Shown here: piece after piece, positions 21,076 through 27,610 of the stretch
Layout: each line of letters opens with the position of its first letter
How positions within the stretch are numbered: position 1 is the stretch's first letter
Source of the DNA: an uncultured Paraglaciecola sp.
GTDB taxonomy: Bacteria; Pseudomonadota; Gammaproteobacteria; Enterobacterales; Alteromonadaceae
Direction of reading: 5' to 3'
Assembly: GCA_947498355.1 (NCBI GenBank)
Contig: CANMKA010000035.1
Location: forward strand, 1-37,627
Length of the DNA stretch: 37,627 nucleotides
Notes under the pieces: model-generated
Told to the model about the DNA's origin: nothing
What the model saw: the letters and a program-made list of their open reading frames with translations, nothing else
The model's database searches: none
Made by a program: the position numbers and the translations under genes

Positions 21076-22056
21076 TTAGAAAGTTACCAATGCTTCGATA
21101 GCAATTAAGTCGCTGTCTACGCCAGTGATATCATTTGAATCCATGCGGTATTCAAATACCATAAGTACGTTGTCGCTAACGGTATAGCTAGGAGAAATCG
21201 TAATTGCACTATTGTCTTCAACCGTTACGCCCGCTGCGGTCTCGATGTCATATTCGTGGTAACGAAGCGTTAAGCCAAATTTATCAAAGGCATAGTTACC
21301 CATAACCAAGAAACCAGAAGCATCAGCATCCAAACCAGCAATACCCACAGCTGCAGGAGCGTTTTCTGAGGTGTTGTACTCAACTGCTAACGTCAAAGGA
21401 CCGGGTGCATAGCTTGCCCAAATATTCACTAACGTCGTATCTTCAGAGGTACCGGCCAACTTATCTTGTGAATAGAAACCTTTAATGGTGATATCTTCAG
21501 TAGGCGTCAGAGCCAACATAGTCTCGATGCCAGGTTCACTTGAATCGCGGGCTTCGCCTTCTAAGTCACCAAGATCATTTACAATCGAAACCGCCAATGC
21601 ATAGCCTTTACCGTCATAATAAGCAGACACACCTTGCTGGTAACCGCCATAGAAGAATGCAGCATAACCTGTACCAGAGAATTGGAATAAGCCGGTAGGC
21701 TCTTCAGTTTCCCAACCTGTATAGCTCAAGAAACGACCAGCTTTTACTGAAAGCTGGTCAGATACCGCATAACTTAAAAAGGCTTCTTCAACATCGACTT
21801 CTTCACCAGTACCATTGTCTTGATACTCAACGCTCACGTTGGCAGATAATTTATTACCTAAGTCGTAGCCTAAGTTCACCTCAATCTGGTCGATACCAGA
21901 AGACGTTTCAGAACCTGCACCGTCTGTGTCTACCGTAACGTAAGACATATCAATAAAGCCGCTCACTGAGAGCTTGCTTTCGGCTTGCACACTAGATGCA
22001 CCTAAAGTTAGTGCTAATGCAGCTGCTACAGGCGTAATTTTTGCTAGTTGTTTCAT
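21076..22056 (-). CDS. Outer-membrane porin, first gene of the urea operon
   Basis: A 326-residue beta-barrel protein. The signal peptide ends SSVQAES, followed by SVSGFIDMSYVTVD. Alternating polar/hydrophobic strands run throughout, and the chain ends in Phe (EALVTF), the outer-membrane insertion signal. It belongs to a porin family I cannot name exactly. Porins beside amide or urea ABC transporters (FmdC type) are thought to admit short amides and urea. The 39-bp gap to urtA and the sigma-54-like promoter upstream support a urea porin, as inference. Asp/Glu richness in the loops is typical of marine bacteria. Confidence 0.85.
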   Translation of the reverse strand: MKQLAKITPVAAALALTLGASSVQAESKLSVSGFIDMSYVTVDTDGAGSETSSGIDQIEVNLGYDLGNKLSANVSVEYQDNGTGEEVDVEEAFLSYAVSDQLSVKAGRFLSYTGWETEEPTGLFQFSGTGYAAFFYGGYQQGVSAYYDGKGYALAVSIVNDLGDLEGEARDSSEPGIETMLALTPTEDITIKGFYSQDKLAGTSEDTTLVNIWASYAPGPLTLAVEYNTSENAPAAVGIAGLDADASGFLVMGNYAFDKFGLTLRYHEYDIETAAGVTVEDNSAITISPSYTVSDNVLMVFEYRMDSNDITGVDSDLIAIEALVTF

Positions 22057-22153
22057 GGTGTTTACCTAATTAGTTTATGAATGTTCTTAAATTGTGGGGC
22101 TATCTCCAACTGGATAACTCTTCTCACAGGCCTTTTTACAGCTGGATCCAGTA

Positions 22154-22169
22154 TGCAGAGATACAGCCA
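22154..22169 (-). promoter_or_regulatory. Candidate sigma-54 promoter for the porin-urt-ure operon
   Basis: The minus strand reads TGGCTGTATCTCTGCA. This has TGGC at the -24 element and CTGCA at the -12 element, with the exact GG-to-GC spacing required by RpoN. It is about 97 bp from the porin ATG. RpoN/NtrC control is common for urea uptake and urease, so the position makes sense. Confidence 0.55.
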
Positions 22170-22200
22170 CCAGAAACATTCGTAAAAGCGCGCAAAACAC

Positions 22201-22216
22201 TACGCACAATTGCGTA
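22201..22216. promoter_or_regulatory. 16-bp palindrome upstream of the sigma-54-like promoter (candidate operator)
   Basis: TACGCA-CAAT-TGCGTA is a perfect 6-bp inverted repeat with a 4-bp spacer, about 31 bp upstream of the -24 element. It does not match the NtrC consensus well (GCAC...GTGC). Two-fold symmetry and placement suggest a binding site for an activator or repressor. Confidence 0.45.
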
Positions 22217-22534
22217 TATGAAATTAAAAATGGTTAAGAGTAGGGGATAGTAAATAGTAGCTAGTAGCTAGTAGCTAGAAACAGCAAAAGTAAAACCGAG
22301 AAGAGCAAAGCAAACAAGCCCTCAGCCCCGTCATTCCAGAGGTCTTTTGATCTGGAATCCAATTTCAAGGGCAGTCGATAGGAGCTAGGAAATAGTGGCT
22401 AGTAGATAGAAAAAGCAAAAGCAAGAAGAGCAAAGACAACCAAGCCCTCAGCCCCGTCATTCCAGAGGTCTTTTGATCTGGAATCCAAAGGCCTAAAGCA
22501 GTAAATAGTAAATAGCGACAAGAAAAAGCAAAAG

Positions 22535-22580
22535 ACTTTGCACCACAGAGGACGCAGAGCGCACAGAGGGAAAGCAGTTA
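22535..22580 (+). repeat. CACAGAG-type dispersed repeat, copy 1
   Basis: This 46-bp element contains CACCACAGAGGACGCAGAGC followed by GCACAGAGG. It recurs almost exactly at 22987-23032, in degenerate form at 26263-26302 and inverted at 31277-31322. Within the left cluster it follows the palindromic repeats that continue with AAAGGCC. Confidence 0.85.
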
Positions 22581-22986
22581 AGAACAGTGGATAGTAACTA
22601 GTAAATAGGAGCTAGGAAATAGTGGCTAGTAGATAGAAAAAGCAAGAAGAGCAAAGATAACCAACCCCCCAGCCCCGTCATTCCAGAGGTCTTTTGATCT
22701 GGAATCCAATTTCAAGGGCAGTCGATAGTAGCTAGGAAATAGGAGCTAAGAAGAGCCAAACCAAGAAGAACAGGGACAACCAAACCCACAGCCCCGTCAT
22801 TCCAGAAGTCTTTTGATCTGGAATCCAATTTCAAGGGCAGTCGATAGTAGCTAGTAAATAGAAGCTAGGAAGAGCCAAACAAAGAAGAACAGGGACAACC
22901 AAACCCCCAGCCCCGTCATTCCAGAAGTCTTTTGATCTGGAATCCAAAGGCCCAAAGCAGTAAATAGCGACAAGAAAAAGCAAAAG

Positions 22987-23032
22987 ACTTTGCACCACAG
23001 AGGACGCAGAGCGCACAGAGGGAAAGCAGTTA
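22987..23032 (+). repeat. CACAGAG-type dispersed repeat, copy 2
   Basis: A near-identical copy of the element at 22535-22580, in the same orientation, again placed downstream of a palindromic repeat of the AAAGGCC type. Confidence 0.85.
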
Positions 23033-23265
23033 AAACAGTGAATAGAAGCTAGGAAGAGCCAAACAAAGAAGAACAGGGACAACCAAACCCACAGCCCCGT
23101 CATTCCAGAGGTCTTTTGATCTGGAATCCAATTTCAAGGGCAGTCGATAGTAGCTAGGAAATAGTGAATAGCAAAAGCGAGAAGAGCTAAGAGAAACACA
23201 GTCCCCTTCTTGTTATATCAGACCAGCTAAAACAACCGTAATCTGTAACGCCTTAAAAAGTAAAA

Positions 23266-23298
23266 GATCCTTATATCTGAGATATAAGGCTCTTTTTT
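23266..23298 (-). terminator. Bidirectional terminator after the ulvan lyase gene
   Basis: A 9-bp perfect stem (CCTTATATC with GATATAAGG, three-base loop) has T-rich DNA on both sides. It lies 38 bp past the lyase stop and isolates the gene from the repeat cluster. Confidence 0.85.
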
Positions 23299-23335
23299 CA
23301 TCGATTAAGCTACTGGTTACCGATGCAGCATTAGA

Positions 23336-24886
23336 TTAGTCGTTAACACCTAAATCGATAATTTGCAGGTGCAGTGGCAGGGAATTACCAGAGCCACGCT
23401 CCATTAAAAAGTAATAGGCTTTTCCATCTTGAATGTGAATAGTACCATGGTCAAATTGAGTGCCGCCTTTTTGTTTGTACATAGGTACAAAATTATTTGT
23501 GCCGCCCTTGGCTTTTTCTACATAGGGGTAACCTTTGTTTAAGCCAATAATGAAAATATCTTCACCCGCTGTATAGATAGAATCTCCGCCCGTAAAGTCA
23601 GTAGAAATCTTAAATTCCGTTTCGCCTGCAGGCTTATAAGCATGGATTGCTACATTCTCTGCGTCAGGCCTTTTACCGTTTGTTGAGCGCACTTTACTAA
23701 TAAAGTGAATATCTTCGTTTTCCGTCACTGTCCAATCAAAGCCGCCTACAATAAAGACTGAATTAGGCTCTTGATGGCTAATATAATCACCTGGTTCATG
23801 TACTTTGATTTCATCAGAGTTAACCAAGGGCCAAGTCATTGCCTCACCTCTATGGTTTTTCCACTGTCCCATGCCATCAGGGTGGTCAGAATACGCGTAA
23901 TACACACCGTTTTGATACTTGTAGCGGTCGCTATTGTCTGCACTTCGTTGCTGGAAGCCCACTCTAAGCTTGCCATTCAAGTACTTCATTTTACCGTATA
24001 GTCCCCAATTATATGGATGGCCATGAGTTTTCTGGTCTTTGTGATTAAACGGTTCAAAACGAGTCCAGCGCTGCTCATCGGCATTGTATTTGTTGAAGTA
24101 ATACGCGCCGTTGTTGTTACCGCCCCAACGCATGTAAAGCAATAATGTGCCATCACTGGTGGTAAAAAACTTGGGATAAGTCAATACGGCAAAGTTTGCT
24201 TTGTCGGCTAAATTACCAGTCATAGTAAGATGTTTATAATCATCAGGGCCTTGACTGACTTCACTGGTGTCTTTTACAAACTGCGCTAGAGTGAATTGTT
24301 CATCACTGACCTCGGCCGCGCCAGCTACTGAATATGAGTAGCGGAAGAAGTCGTTGACGAAACGGCCTTTAAAGCGCCCTGTTACAGCATCGTCTCGATA
24401 GGCATGCATATCGTAAACCATATGGATAGTGCCATTAATGGGACTGACCGCTAACCCAATAGTATTGTGAGATTCACCTACTAATGGATCGCCGCGAAAG
24501 CCTGTGTGTCGGTGAGGAAACTCTATAGTTTTTACACTGCCCGTTTTGGTATTTAAACGCGACAACATAACATTGCGATTAAACTTACCGCCTTTATACC
24601 AGGTCATAAACACGTAGTGTTTATATGGCTTTACTGCGTCGCCGTGAGCAGAAATATTTCTGCCAAAAAAGAAATCGTGTTTCGGCCCCGTTGAAGGATT
24701 TTTGAAAGTTTTGTTATTTAGTTTTTTACCATCGAAATGCAGGGCGCCATCGGAGATCTTAGTCTGACTCTCCAGAGAGACCAACGAGTTGTCAGTGGGT
24801 TTTGGCGTACTATTACACCCAGAAAAGACGGCAAGTACTATCAAAGACGAGATTGATAGCTGGCATAAAGACTTCAATTTATTCAT
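23336..24886 (-). CDS. Ulvan lyase-like lipoprotein, PL24 type (BNR-4 beta-propeller)
   Basis: A 516-residue secreted lipoprotein (lipobox FSGC, C24) of the BNR-4 seven-bladed propeller family that includes ulvan lyases PL24 and PL25. These enzymes cleave ulvan, the sulfated rhamnose-uronate polysaccharide of green algae, by beta-elimination. The candidate catalytic histidines are H140 ([12 protein letters not shown]) and H161 ([11 protein letters not shown]). Their 21-residue spacing fits PL24 as I remember it, against 20 for PL25. Blade motifs such as [25 protein letters not shown] and [20 protein letters not shown] follow. No TonB receptor, sulfatase or glycosidase lies beside it, so it is detached from a polysaccharide-use locus. 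The family call is strong; the exact PL number is less so. Confidence 0.8.
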   Translation of the reverse strand: MNKLKSLCQLSISSLIVLAVFSGCNSTPKPTDNSLVSLESQTKISDGALHFDGKKLNNKTFKNPSTGPKHDFFFGRNISAHGDAVKPYKHYVFMTWYKGGKFNRNVMLSRLNTKTGSVKTIEFPHRHTGFRGDPLVGESHNTIGLAVSPINGTIHMVYDMHAYRDDAVTGRFKGRFVNDFFRYSYSVAGAAEVSDEQFTLAQFVKDTSEVSQGPDDYKHLTMTGNLADKANFAVLTYPKFFTTSDGTLLLYMRWGGNNNGAYYFNKYNADEQRWTRFEPFNHKDQKTHGHPYNWGLYGKMKYLNGKLRVGFQQRSADNSDRYKYQNGVYYAYSDHPDGMGQWKNHRGEAMTWPLVNSDEIKVHEPGDYISHQEPNSVFIVGGFDWTVTENEDIHFISKVRSTNGKRPDAENVAIHAYKPAGETEFKISTDFTGGDSIYTAGEDIFIIGLNKGYPYVEKAKGGTNNFVPMYKQKGGTQFDHGTIHIQDGKAYYFLMERGSGNSLPLHLQIIDLGVND

Positions 24887-24940
24887 TGAACGTTGTTCCC
24901 ATTTGGTAATTATTTTATTTAAGCAAGGCTAAAATAAAGG

Positions 24941-24992
24941 GCCTTAGTGCAGTACTTTAACACAAGCTAAAAGATTATTTCAGCACTAAGGC
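24941..24992. repeat. 10-bp inverted repeat in the ulvan lyase leader region
   Basis: GCCTTAGTGC (24941-24950) and GCACTAAGGC (24983-24992) are perfect reverse complements around a 32-base loop, about 55-106 bp upstream of the lyase ATG. There is no T-run, so a leader structure or protein site is more likely than a terminator. Confidence 0.65.
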
Positions 24993-25219
24993 TTATGGAC
25001 TCTCACCCTGAGGGAGCCCCACGAATCTAACATTTAGTGCCTCCAAGCCAAGCACTACCTATCAATTCATCCAACCAATTTATGGTTCGCTGCCATTGAC
25101 TGGCCATGAACCGGACCTGAGCCCCCACAACACCCTGCATGCAGCACCGCACGAGACTATAAGGATGTAGGGGGTAGAGCGAAACTGGCTAGAAACCCTC
25201 CAAGTATTGAGTGACAGGC
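24993..25219. other. Structured non-coding stretch with several palindromes
   Basis: No credible coding frame. It contains CTC-ACCCTG-AGGGAG, GGTTC/GAACC arms around a TGGCCA centre, and the perfect palindrome CTGCATGCAG. It is locally more GC-rich than the cassette genes that follow. The origin is unknown; it might be a decayed mobile-element end or a structured RNA. Confidence 0.4.
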
Positions 25220-25320
25220 AAGGAATTAAGTTACCCATTAATACTCCCTAAAAAATACAAATTCCATTAGCATCAGTCATACCAAATTAATCACGTTGAA
25301 CCGGGTCCGTTCAACGGGGT
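25220..25320 (+). repeat. 101-bp direct repeat, left copy
   Basis: About 99 of 101 positions are identical to 26300-26400; the differences I see are C/T at two sites. The repeat ends with CGTTGAAC-CGGGTCC-GTTCAACG, a perfect 8-bp inverted repeat. The two copies bracket a 979-bp segment with two genes. Confidence 0.9.
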
Positions 25321-25384
25321 GTTTAACGCGCATTGAGCATCACGCTTGTTAAAATACTAAATTGCTAGGCATACAAGGACAATT

Positions 25385-25747
25385 ATGCAAAGAAATTGGG
25401 ATACAGTTCGTGAAATTATGCTTAGAGTTGAGGCTCTAGAGCCAACTCAAATGTTAAGCCTGAGCGACTTTGAAAAGAATAGAGATTATGAAATTTCTTA
25501 TCATGTTCAAATGCTCGAAGAAATTGGGTTAATTCGTGCATCGATTTCTCGAACAACAAGTAAAGGAGCAAATGGCTTTAACATAAAAGAATTGACATGG
25601 CACGGGCATGAATTCCTTGATTCTGTTCGAGAACAATCAACTTGGTCAAAAACTAAGACACTAATTAGTAGTAAAGGTGGCGTAATGACATTCGAGGTAA
25701 TCAAAACAGTTGCTGCGAGTATAGTAAAATCAGCTATTGGTGAGTAA
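25385..25747 (+). CDS. DUF2513 family protein (probable winged helix)
   Basis: A 120-residue protein. The pattern MQRNWDTVREIMLRVEAL, then YHVQMLEEIGLI, then LTWHGHEFLDSVREQSTWSKTK and FEVIKTVAASIV is that of DUF2513, a short family often found in phages, islands and gene cassettes. The central part looks like a winged-helix DNA-binding fold, but the role is unknown. The coding sequence is AT-rich compared with the urea genes. An AAGGACA motif precedes the ATG. Confidence 0.8.
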   Translation: MQRNWDTVREIMLRVEALEPTQMLSLSDFEKNRDYEISYHVQMLEEIGLIRASISRTTSKGANGFNIKELTWHGHEFLDSVREQSTWSKTKTLISSKGGVMTFEVIKTVAASIVKSAIGE

Positions 25748-25767
25748 GTTTGCCATACAAAAACATC

Positions 25768-25811
25768 AACTGGAAAACTACTCGCTAAAAAAACGCTCGT
25801 ATTTTCCAGTT
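25768..25811. repeat. 10-bp inverted repeat between the two cassette-like genes
   Basis: AACTGGAAAA (25768-25777) and TTTTCCAGTT (25802-25811) are exact reverse complements around a 24-base loop. They are followed 9 bp later by GTTATATGC, whose reverse complement GCATATAAC lies just after the next gene (26076-26084). The arrangement resembles integron attC ends but does not match the core-site consensus strictly. Confidence 0.55.
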
Positions 25812-25825
25812 ATATTAACCGTTAT

Positions 25826-26071
25826 ATGCAAATGATAATTAAATTTCAGCAAGTGCTGTATTTTATAGCGCTCATCCTTTGGGGACAGGCGTCAGTAAGG
25901 TACGCTCTAGATAACTCATATGGTAATCGATTTGAAAGTGCCGTTATTATTACAAGCATTTCCCTGATAATGCTTGTAATTTCTTATAAGGCTCCTCAAT
26001 ATTTATCAAAAATCACATCTGTAATTGGTGTGGTAGTAATAAGTTTTTTTGCTTGGGTACTACACAATTAA
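25826..26071 (+). CDS. Small membrane protein of unknown function
   Basis: An 81-residue protein with about three hydrophobic segments (VLYFIALILWGQASV, AVIITSISLIMLVISY, ITSVIGVVVISFFAWVL). I do not recognise it. The ATG overlaps the GTTATATGC motif; the next in-frame ATG at 25832 is an alternative. It has no close ribosome binding site, as is common for cassette genes. It is probably paired with the preceding DUF2513 gene. Confidence 0.6.
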   Translation: MQMIIKFQQVLYFIALILWGQASVRYALDNSYGNRFESAVIITSISLIMLVISYKAPQYLSKITSVIGVVVISFFAWVLHN

Positions 26072-26089
26072 AATTGCATATAACAAATA

Positions 26090-26121
26090 AGGATAGGTGT
26101 CACGTAGCCGAAACCTATCCT
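26090..26121 (+). terminator. Hairpin after the small membrane-protein gene
   Basis: AGGATAGGT and ACCTATCCT form a perfect 9-bp stem with a 14-base loop, 19 bp past the stop. No T-run follows, so it may be a cassette recombination-site stem rather than a true terminator. Confidence 0.5.
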
Positions 26122-26200
26122 GGGTGTTGAGCTGTGATGTCTGCTTTATATAGTAAATAGCGACACTGAAGAGCAAAGGCAAGCAAGCCACCTTCTCGTC

Positions 26201-26226
26201 ATTCCAGAAGTCTTTTGATCTGGAAT
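26201..26226 (+). repeat. Isolated copy of the ATTCCAGA-N10-TCTGGAAT palindrome
   Basis: The same palindrome as in the 22.3-23.1 kb cluster and in the same orientation. It is followed by a degenerate CACAGAG element (26263-26302) that runs straight into the second 101-bp direct repeat. Confidence 0.9.
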
Positions 26227-26299
26227 CTAATCTTGGCGCACGTTAAAAAGACTAAGAGCAAAAGCTTTGAACCACAGAGTGCACGGAGTTCACAGAGGA

Positions 26300-26400
26300 A
26301 AGGAATTAAGTTACCCATTAATACTTCCTAAAAAATACAAATTCCATTAGCATCAGTTATACCAAATTAATCACGTTGAACCGGGTCCGTTCAACGGGGT
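26300..26400 (+). repeat. 101-bp direct repeat, right copy
   Basis: The partner of 25220-25320 with the same terminal 8-bp inverted repeat. Immediately after GGGGT the two copies diverge (GTTTAAC against ATTTCC), defining the repeat edge. Confidence 0.9.
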
Positions 26401-26535
26401 ATTTCCACACGTAACCTTTGCCAGATAATGAAAAAACGTTTACAAAAGAACAATGTATAGGCCGAGTAATAAAACAGCCTGAATAATATTGGACATAATG
26501 TCGTCTAATAAATTGTTATACCCCTTGGAGGAAAT

Positions 26536-26709
26536 GTGGTAAATAAATCATGGGACGATAATGCAAAAGAAACTTGTATCACCAACGGAGTTCCCAAATA
26601 TGCACAAGGAAGTTTTGATAAACAGTTGAACTATAATCTTTGGTCTACAAATACTAAAATGGGTGTCTATTTAAGCTCCTCATTTAAGCTCACCACGTGG
26701 CATCGGTGA
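26536..26709 (+). CDS. Possible 57-codon ORF, unrecognised
   Basis: A GTG at 26536 has GGAGG four bases upstream. It opens a frame reading VNKSWDDNAKETCITNGVPKY and then a polar C-terminus ending SSSFKLTTWHR. I recognise no family. It may be a remnant of a longer gene joined to unrelated DNA. The support is the ribosome binding site only. Confidence 0.25.
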   Translation: MVNKSWDDNAKETCITNGVPKYAQGSFDKQLNYNLWSTNTKMGVYLSSSFKLTTWHR

Positions 26710-26790
26710 AACTCTCCGCCCAGTTTGCTGCTCAATTTGTAATTAAAAAGACAGTCATGGTAAAAAACTATATTGCCCATTACAGATAAA

Positions 26791-26818
26791 AAAAGCTCTA
26801 TCAAATGACGGAGCTTTT
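26791..26818 (-). terminator. Rho-independent terminator after the 33-codon ORF
   Basis: On the minus strand AAAAGCTC and GAGCTTTT form an 8-bp stem followed by seven T residues, 24 bp past the stop of the small ORF at 26842. Confidence 0.85.
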
Positions 26819-26841
26819 AGAGTATTTAACTAAATCAACGT

Positions 26842-26943
26842 CTACGACCCCATTGATTTCAGTCTGTTAAGTTTATCCAAGGTGTTAAATTTTTGTGATA
26901 TTAAGATACCAAGAATATTTCTTATAGTTTGTCCTAACGACAT
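26842..26943 (-). CDS. 33-residue small protein with strong ribosome binding site and own terminator
   Basis: The ATG at 26943 is preceded by AAGGAG at eight bases and followed by 33 codons to a TAG. The peptide starts MSLGQTIRNILGILISQKFN and continues with a basic stretch TLDKLNRLKSMGS. The first 15 residues are hydrophobic and could form an amphipathic helix; the net charge is positive. A clear terminator follows. The unit lies downstream of a Rhs immunity-like gene. Small membrane-active peptide is one possibility, but no family is recognised. Confidence 0.5.
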   Translation of the reverse strand: MSLGQTIRNILGILISQKFNTLDKLNRLKSMGS

Positions 26944-27002
26944 TGCGATAACTCCTTAACTAAACTTTCAACTCTGTGATGATTTTTTGAAAACAACAAA
27001 AC

Positions 27003-27043
27003 GCCCCGCCACTGTAAACCTTCAGGTAAGCACAGGGCGAGGC
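27003..27043 (-). terminator. Hairpin between the immunity-like gene and the small ORF
   Basis: On the minus strand GCCTCGCC pairs with GGCGGGGC (one G-T pair), with CTGT/ACAG and ACCT/AGGT arms inside, followed by GTTTTGTTGTTTTC. It is a probable terminator for the 27103-27564 gene; a structured small RNA is also possible. Confidence 0.6.
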
Positions 27044-27102
27044 TTTGGATTCAAAATAAGACGACTGTCTAATTAGGCTCGGGTTCATTTCAAAGAGCAT
27101 TG

Positions 27103-27564
27103 CTACTTTTCATCCAACCCAAGATAATCTCTAAAACGCTCAATTACATACGTTTTAAATGAACCTTCAGGTATAGCCTCTCCGTACTCTTGAGAATCAA
27201 TTATATTCCTAATTATTTGTCCTAATTCAGGTACATAATGGCAACGATTTTCTACCAGTATAGATTTTGCTAATATCACAAACTTTGATGATTTAATTAG
27301 AGAACCATTTTCACTTAAATTCTGATTTAACCTACAGATTAATTTAGTAGCACTTGCTTCTCGCAAAAATTGAGCATCACTTTCTTCCAAGCTATATTCT
27401 TCAGCACTACAGTCTATGAAAATATCAGGTGAAAAATTCCCGTCTTCGAAACTCAAGTCATCAAAAAAATATTGATAATCTAATAGTGTCTTGTACATAA
27501 ACAATGCATCTTTAATCGCTTCCATTGCACTTTGATATCTCTCGAATCTGATTTCTTCATTCAT
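27103..27564 (-). CDS. Candidate immunity protein for the downstream Rhs module
   Basis: A 153-residue acidic, cytoplasmic-type protein (no signal peptide, no membrane span) that begins MNEEIRFERYQSAMEAIKDA. It starts 46 bp after the stop of the truncated Rhs gene at 27611. This is the classic place for the cognate immunity gene of a polymorphic toxin, and a low pI suits neutralising a basic nuclease-like toxin tip. The family is not recognised. A 13-codon leader (ATG at 27598, AAGGAAG upstream) overlaps its start as ATGAATGA and may drive its translation, or may mark a frameshifted true N-terminus. Confidence 0.6.
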   Translation of the reverse strand: MNEEIRFERYQSAMEAIKDALFMYKTLLDYQYFFDDLSFEDGNFSPDIFIDCSAEEYSLEESDAQFLREASATKLICRLNQNLSENGSLIKSSKFVILAKSILVENRCHYVPELGQIIRNIIDSQEYGEAIPEGSFKTYVIERFRDYLGLDEK

Positions 27565-27610
27565 AATAAGTTGTATACCTAAAGTTAAGAGTCCCCATGA
27601 AACTTCCTTA

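Larger units (their letters stand above)
22245..23175. repeat. Cluster of six palindromic repeats with spacer repeats (left boundary of accessory segment)
   Basis: Six copies of ATTCCAGA-N10-TCTGGAAT occur at 22333-22358, 22459-22484, 22680-22705, 22799-22824, 22918-22943 and 23102-23127. Each is preceded by AGCCCCGTC. Four continue with CAATTTCAAGGGCAGTCGATAG and two (copies 2 and 5) with AAAGGCC(T/C). Between them are AT-rich runs built from TAGCTAG/AAATAG words (including a triplicate near 22253-22279) and copies of a CACAGAG element. No gene is credible here; the frames that are open are by-products of the repetition. Further copies occur at 26201, 31167 and 31379. Confidence 0.9.

Noticed and set aside
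22831..23103. 90-codon minus-strand frame
   Set aside because: Made of the palindromic and AT-rich repeat units; low complexity, no ribosome site.
22245..23175. CRISPR array
   Set aside because: Copies are unevenly spaced (about 90-220 bp), spacers are themselves repeated, and no cas gene is present.
25748..26130. Definite integron attC sites
   Set aside because: Stems and a matching GTTATATGC/GCATATAAC pair are present, but the core sites do not fit the GTTRRRY rule and no integrase is in the window; kept only as a hypothesis.
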